64,000 bases of DNA, from NCBI GenBank assembly GCA_964017045.1, contig OZ024797.1:15830863-15894862 (forward strand). Direction: 5' to 3'. Shown piece after piece: positions 58,726 to 64,000 of the stretch. The notes beneath the pieces were generated by a model, which made no database searches, was not told the DNA's origin, and was given only the letters and a program-made list of their open reading frames with translations. Positions within the stretch are counted from its first letter, which is position 1; every line of letters begins with the position of its first letter. The translations under genes were made by a program, and so were the position numbers. The stretch comes from Omphiscola glabra. Lineage: Eukaryota > Mollusca > Gastropoda > Lymnaeidae.

Positions 58726-59290
58726 AAAAAAAAAAGTTTTTGATTTGCCCTTTGATGACATGGTGAACACTAACTACTTCCATCATAGTTTGACCTTTCT
58801 CCAATATTTTCTGCTCCACGAATTTTCCCCGTAAAACTGAAAATCTGGAGAGTGTAGACGCTAATGTCTTATTTCTGTTCTGATACGTACAAACCACCAG
58901 AGTTGTTAATTCAATTTTCAAACGACGGATCACTCTCCAAGTAGTCCATTACGCATGACGCAAATTCGTTGGCATTTAATCCAGCTTCTCATTCATACCA
59001 ACATCATGCGATTTTAAGTGCACAATACCTAAACTGCGGGTGCATAGTTTGTTGCGATGATATAAAGTGGAAGCTATTAACATCAGGCATGTTCGTCCTG
59101 ATTGCAAAATGCAAGTCTATTGTGATTACTTTAATAACAATTTTTCATCTTTAAAATGGTTCTATCTTTACATCCAGCTTTCTCTTGGTGGGCTCAATAT
59201 TTGTTTAGGAAATGCATCTGGTATTGTTCCTCTGCGACATATCCTCCCTGATAGCCGACGCACATGTCCCATGATCTTTCCATGAGTTAA
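58709..59290 (-). pseudogene. Decayed fragment of a transposon-type protein
   Basis: Minus-strand frames contain CTYQNRNKTLASTLSRF, then KFVEQKILEKGQTMMEVVSV. Upstream in another frame is GLNANEFASCVMDYLESDPS. This order (YQNxN, EQKxLEKGxTMMEV, then xVH) resembles a repeated family of uncharacterised transposon-associated proteins seen in invertebrates, probably of DDE transposase type. Stops and frameshifts separate the blocks, so it is dead. The family assignment is from pattern memory and uncertain. Confidence 0.4.
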
Positions 59291-59975
59291 ACAAGAAACA
59301 AGGACGGAGTGATGTTATCAAATCCCTTTAATAAAACTGGTCGACTAAGAATATGACGCGTTGACCTCTCTGCAAAATGTCTGGTACAAACGACAAGATC
59401 ACTAAGAATCTGAAAAATTGGCTCCAAACATATTTTTTAGCTATTCTTTTTGGCAGTAGTGTGACTCTACTTTCAGGTAGGATTTTTCTATATATATACA
59501 TATATATATTATGTAAATTTGTTTTATATTTATTTGTATGTCTTGTTGTACTGATGAAGGCATGTGCCGAAACGTTTACTTATGTGTATTGTAAAATTAT
59601 TATTAAAGCTTAATATATATTGTTATATTGACACAGATTGTTTATGTCTATTTAATCCATTTTAAAGCTTTATCGCAGTCCAACACTTTTATAACTACTT
59701 TCGGAAGCATTTTTGAAAAAATAAAAATTTTAAATGTACTCGCGTTTCAGTATTTGAAGATTATTTCCGTAAAGCATTTTCTTTATTGCGCTGTGCTTTG
59801 TTGTGTGTTGACAAATGCCAGTCACAATATCCAATGGTTGACAAGAACATTTTTGAAACATACTCTCAATATTCCCTGGCTTGTCTTGAGAAAGTATTGA
59901 AAAGAAGAATTCCTTCTAGATCAAGGCCACATGTCTTTCTACACTCAACTAGGACTCCATCACCATGTCAACAAA
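59291..59975. other. AT-rich spacer with a hammerhead-like motif, no gene seen
   Basis: Short open frames here (59377-59613, 59628-59900, 59786-59986) show no family features. The ribozyme-like core at 59551-59573 is listed separately. Confidence 0.35.
59551..59573 (+). ncRNA. Hammerhead-ribozyme-like core motif
   Basis: CTGATGA at 59551-59557 is followed by a small stem (GGC-ATGT-GCC, 59559-59568) and GAAAC at 59569-59573. This is the conserved arrangement of a hammerhead core. Helices I and III and a cleavable NUH site are not convincing: a GTC lies about 20 bases upstream but pairs poorly. Similar motifs occur in Penelope-like retroelements, so it may be a relic. Confidence 0.35.
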
Positions 59976-61000
59976 CAGTGGCGTAGCTAGGGTTGGTGTC
60001 ACCCGGTGCGGTAAATTCATGGTGTCACCCACCCCCATCCCCCGACTTCCACGATGGATTTCTCCTTGTTAAAATAGGTCCACAATATAACAATGACAAG
60101 AAACAAACAAAATAATTGAAGTTCAGGAGGTAAATGTATTTAAGAACTGTAACAGCGTTACGGTATCGTTATTTTTACATTAAATTTACCTTATTAAAAA
60201 TGTTCCTTTCCTGGTTTTCAAAGCTGCAAACCAGTCAATCACTTGAGCAAAATCAATATCCTTAACCGTATCTATTTTAATTGATATTAGAGCCAGATCA
60301 AAAAGCATTGACTGTCCCATGGTGGATCGGTGGCCTAAATAATTCTTGTTAAGCCTTTATTTTGAAAGGGTCTGATCATATGAAGCCATAAACACAGAAT
60401 TCGTCAGAAACAATCGAAGGCTTGGCGAGAGTATTGGAAGAGATTCTAGGAAGTCCCATTCAGCTAAGAATTAAAAAACATCAAATACTGGCCATTCCAT
60501 GACTTTGTGAAATTCAATATCAGCTGCCTTTAGGTGTCTTCTAAGCCTTGATATTTCTTTTAAAAGCTCATCTTCTGATAATTCAACATAGAAAGAGGTT
60601 AATTTTAGAACGGACATCACTAGCTGATAGTAGACTCTTGGGTTGAACAGCCCAAAACATATTGCTACTTTCTTGATCGTAGATGATCTGATCTGGGGTT
60701 CAGAAGGATAGCTATCAATACACTCCAGCATCTCCCTACTGTTTTCTTCAGGCAGAGAGAGTTCAGCATCTATTAACTGTTGTCCTGCCATTTTCTTCTT
60801 AAATCTTAATCTTCTTTCTACAGATATTCCATATTTGTCTTAGTTTAATAGTGTCTTTTCAATCGCATGTTCCATCAAGTTACAGTGCCTTTGTGGAGAA
60901 GCAATCTTGAGGCCTCTCGGTTGGTCACCACTTTGTCAAGAGTAAAGCCTTTGGTTTGCAGATACTGCTGTATAAGATTAACTTCCTTAAATAGATGAGC
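59976..61000 (-). pseudogene. hAT transposase relic with intact terminal CAGTGGCGTAGC end
   Basis: The element end CAGTGGCGTAGCTAGG is at 59976-59991. Reading the minus strand toward it, I see LQTKGFTLDKVVTNREASRL (about 60900-60960), then an open stretch at 60471-60791. That stretch contains AELSLPEENSREMLECID and SEDELLKEISRLRRHLKAAD. Then follow SMLFDLALISIKIDTVKDID and FAQVIDWFAALKTRK (60200-60320) before a stop. The final blocks match the C-terminal dimerisation region of ZMYM-type hAT transposases. Stops and shifts break the frame, and the far end of the element could not be placed. Confidence 0.7.
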
Positions 61001-61029
61001 CCAAATGGAAATGTAGCAGATAAACGTGA

Positions 61030-62480
61030 AATAACAGACTGCATGTAAAAGACCTTGTGCTTTATGACAATAGTGCTCAAATGTTAATGGGCGGTGCTAG
61101 TGGCGAAAATATTTATTTTTGAGTATTTCTTCATCATCATCATCATCGCCTGTCGTTCCGTCTGGGGCATAGGCCACAAACAAAGGCTCTCCAGGCTTCC
61201 CGGTCTTGGGCAAGTTTTTCCAGCTTTCCCCAGTTGTGCCCACGCTTTTTTGTGTCTGCCTCCAGCTCCCTTCTCCAAGTCATTTTGGGTCGACCTCTTT
61301 TTCTCTTGCCCTGGGGGTTCCAAGTGAGGGCTTGTCTCGTGATACTTGATGTGGACTTTCTGAAGGTGTGACCAATCCATCTCCATCTGCGCTGGCAGAC
61401 GAACTCTTCCACTGGTTCTTGTTGTGTGCGGCTCCAGAGATCCTCGTGGGTGATGAAGTTGGGCCAGCGGATTCGTAAAATCATGTGGAGACATGAGTTG
61501 ATAAACGTCTGTAGCTTTTTTGAACTAGCTGCTGTTGTTCGATATGTTTCTGCTCTGTATAGCTTCACTGTGGTGTTGAATATCCTGATCTTGGTCTGGA
61601 GGGTCAAGTTGCTGCAGCTCCAGACTTTTTTTAGCTGGTTAAATGCAGCACTTGCCTTGCCAATTCTCACTCTTATGTCGGCGTCTGTCCCGCCTTGTAT
61701 GTCAATGATGCTGCCGAGGTATGTACAGCTATCCACCTCTTCAAGGTTTGTTCCTTCCAGTGCTATAGGTGTGTTGCTTAATGTATAATTTGTTTCAAGG
61801 ACTTTGCTTTTTCCTGTGCTACATAATTGGTTTTCTCTTGCATCTGTTGCTGTGTGTGTGATATTAGGACCAGATCTTTGTTTGTGTTTTTGTAGCAGGG
61901 CTTTTTTTACAGAGAAGGGTTGCTAGCCCTTCGCCCAACCCTCCTCCTTTCTCACCCGGGCTTGGGACCGGCTACGGCGGAGTTTGAGTATTTCTTAGTC
62001 TTAATATATTTTGATTCAAAAACCATTTTTTACATTTGAATAGAAAGAAGATATTAGAAAATTGTGTAAAATATTATTTTGTTAACTCTATAAATGGGTA
62101 AAGTGTAATTTTTGAAAGTGTTTAATTTTTACCGATTCGATTGTGTTCTGAGAATCGCTAGACCACATCGTATTTGGTATCAATGGAAAGCTTTATTTCT
62201 CAGAATTTAGATAAATATAGCTTCCTGTCACTTACGAAAATTACCGAACACTTCAATAATGGTCAAAACGGTGTTTTTCTGACCTAATTACAAGGTCACC
62301 CCATTTATGAGGCATCAACCAACTTTGAAATTTTAATAAAGCACGCATGTGGATTGGTTACGTGTGTGGAAATTTACATGTGATCGTTTATCCTTTTATG
62401 AAATTCGCTTAGACCGAGTAGTGTGTGCTCTCTTAATAAACAAGTTTTCCATTTGGTAGCCTTATGTCCTATTTTAACTA
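61030..62480. repeat. Unnamed dispersed repeat, copy 1, split by an RTE-like insertion
   Basis: 61030-61131 and 61983-62480 together align with 62770-63360. Shared blocks include TTTGAGTATTTCT, AAAATATTATTTTGT, TTTTTACCGATTCGATT, ATCGTATTTGGTATCAATGG, AAAGCTT and GGTGTTTTTCTGACCTA. I do not know the family; no protein is encoded. The RTE-like insert (61132-61982) divides this copy. Confidence 0.8.
61132..61982 (-). mobile_element. RTE-like non-LTR retrotransposon fragment, 851 bp, with 14-bp target duplication
   Basis: The minus-strand frame (61143-61736) encodes the C-terminal end of a LINE polyprotein. It contains SCTYLGSIIDIQGGTDADIR, then ASAAFNQLKKVWSCSNLTLQ, later RRWRWIGHTFRKSTSSITRQ and KRKRGRPKMTWRRELEADTK. 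A deletion has removed a few residues near LYRAETYRT, where a longer LLYGAETW-like motif is usual. The 3' end is a (TGA)n tail, as is typical of RTE elements. The flanks TTTGAGTATTTCTT at 61118-61131 and 61983-61996 are a perfect 14-bp duplication that fixes both ends. The copy is therefore shortened at its 5' part or internally deleted. The clade call is moderate. Confidence 0.85.
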
Positions 62481-62559
62481 TTTTAAACCGATTGTAATGG
62501 GACAACTTTTAAAACAGAACTCCTTTATGTGTGCGAGTGAACTCACTAAGCGAGAGTGA

Positions 62560-62716
<157 letters not shown>

Positions 62717-62769
62717 CTCCACTGGTAAGGGCCTGGCGAGTGACTCCCCGAGGTCCGTACTGTGAGTGA

Positions 62770-63360
62770 AATTGCATGCAGTATGTAAAAGACATTGCGC
62801 TGTATGACAATCGTCCTCAAATATTAAGGGACAGTTCTAGTGATGAAGCGACGAAAATACTAATTTTTGAGTATTTCTGGTATATTTATATATCTTTGGT
62901 TTCAAAAACATTTTTATAAAGATTTATTTATTAATAATTAAAGATATACGAAAATGGTGCAAAATATTATTTTGTAAACTTTTTAAAAAGTAAAAAGTCA
63001 TTTTTTAAATGTTCTTATTTTTTACCGATTCGATTCAGGTAGACTACTTATAATCACCTGATTACATCGTATTTGGTATCAATGGAAAGCTTCGTTTTTA
63101 AGAAATTATATATTTAGCTTCCTATCACGAACGTTACCAAACACTTAAATGGGCGATACATCGTGATAAAAATGGTGTTTTTCTGACCTATTTAAAGAGT
63201 CACCTCATTTTTAACCCATCATCCTTGAAATCTAAATAAAGCAAGCATTTGGACTGGTTATATGTGTGAAAAATTTAAGTGTGATCGGTTTCCCTTTAAT
63301 GAAATTCGATTAGACCGAGCAATTTGTGCTCTGTAAATAAGCATTTTTTTCCATTTGGTG
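62770..63360. repeat. Unnamed dispersed repeat, copy 2
   Basis: A diverged copy of the repeat at 61030-62480, same orientation, without the RTE-like insert. The pair lies about 1.7 kb apart, so this may be a local duplication or two independent insertions. Confidence 0.8.
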
Positions 63361-63505
63361 TCACTGTCAACCTATACTGTCAACAAATAAATACATTTAT
63401 TTCTTCACATCTGAGCGATTATATAAGATCACTGGTGTGTTTTCTCTCCTCTTCGCTAATATGTTTACATTTATTTATTTTAAATGTGCATGCGCACCTA
63501 TTACC

Positions 63506-63800
63506 AGAGGCGTAGCTAAGGGTTGGGCAGAGGGACATACATCCCCTGGTCAGTGGCGTAGCGAGCTTAACTCGCGCCCGGGGCACAATACCTTTTTAGC
63601 GCCCCCCCATACCTTTTTAGCGCCCCCCTATTCGAAAACCATACAATATTATAGTAAAATATACCATTTGGCGCCCCATTGTGAGTAGCGCCCGGGGCAT
63701 GATGCCCCCCTTGCTCCCCCCCTCACTACGCCACTGCCCCTGGTGCCATACTAACGGGGGCGCCAAAATGGTCTTTCATGGTATTTAATGGATGAAAATG
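63506..63800. mobile_element. hAT-like element fragment carrying a nested MITE
   Basis: CAGAGGCGTAGCTAAGGG at 63506-63523 is a hAT-style terminus related to CAGTGGCGTAGC. The sequence around the nested MITE resumes with TGCCATACTAACGGGGGCGC. The right end was not found. Confidence 0.45.
63551..63736 (+). mobile_element. hAT-type MITE, CAGTGGCG family, copy 4 (186 bp)
   Basis: Ends CAGTGGCGTAGCGAG and CTCACTACGCCACTG. Perfect duplication CCCCTGGT at 63543-63550 and 63737-63744. It has the same orientation as copy 2 and is inserted in another hAT-like sequence. Confidence 0.95.
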
Positions 63801-64000
63801 ATTGTAATGGATTTCAGACTGGAAAGGGGGTGGGGCATAATATGAATCTTGTAATCTGCTCATCAGGGCTAGCTATAAAGTGATCTCCAAACGCCTCAGT
63901 TTTCTCCCCTCCTTATCCTCACAACTAAATGCTTCTACAATGTCTAATTTCATATGTTGATCACCACGTGATACAATTTGCTCAAACGTCACATATAAAT

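Noticed and set aside
61426..61788. 120-codon plus-strand frame
   Set aside because: Antisense to the RTE-like coding sequence.

Overview
The window is eukaryotic nuclear DNA. It is AT-rich and dominated by tandem and dispersed repeats. It holds one long, well-conserved spliced gene with GT-AG introns. The gene content and repeat types (hAT, RTE-like and piggyBac-like elements, very many minisatellites, a SPIN-type hAT copy) fit a mollusc, probably a gastropod. That assignment is inference. I saw no bacterial operons, CRISPR arrays, rRNA or tRNA genes.

Layout. 1-1.3 kb: the first coding exon of a minus-strand gene with a mitochondrial-type presequence and an E-box-rich promoter; the rest of the gene lies beyond the left edge. 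2.9-25.1 kb: about fifteen unrelated minisatellites (14-47 bp units). Between them lie hAT-type MITEs with clear 8-bp target duplications, two smaller inverted-repeat elements and a dead LINE. 25.5-27.1 kb: a plus-strand, apparently single-exon orphan gene (398 aa). 27.6 kb: a short SPIN-like hAT element with a perfect 8-bp duplication. 28.3-36.6 kb: one 8.3-kb array of a 26-bp unit with higher-order structure. 38.4-56.8 kb: PPP4R3 (SMEK/falafel), regulatory subunit 3 of protein phosphatase 4, on the minus strand. I resolved it into 18 coding exons that join in frame to 915 codons, plus a probable intronless 3' UTR of about 5 kb. Its introns and UTR host a piggyBac-like MITE, a 94-bp near-perfect foldback, a decayed hAT relic and an E-box-containing inverted-repeat element. 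57-64 kb: a transposon graveyard with a decayed transposase-like ORF, a hammerhead-like motif, a hAT transposase relic, an RTE-like LINE fragment flanked by a 14-bp duplication, two copies of an unnamed repeat, a GATA microsatellite and a nested hAT MITE.

The genes do not form a pathway. The main interest is the mobile-element community: one hAT MITE family is present four times with intact duplications and shares its first 12 terminal bases with the hAT relic at 60 kb. The SPIN-like copy belongs to a family known for horizontal transfer between animals. I found no convincing new multi-gene system.
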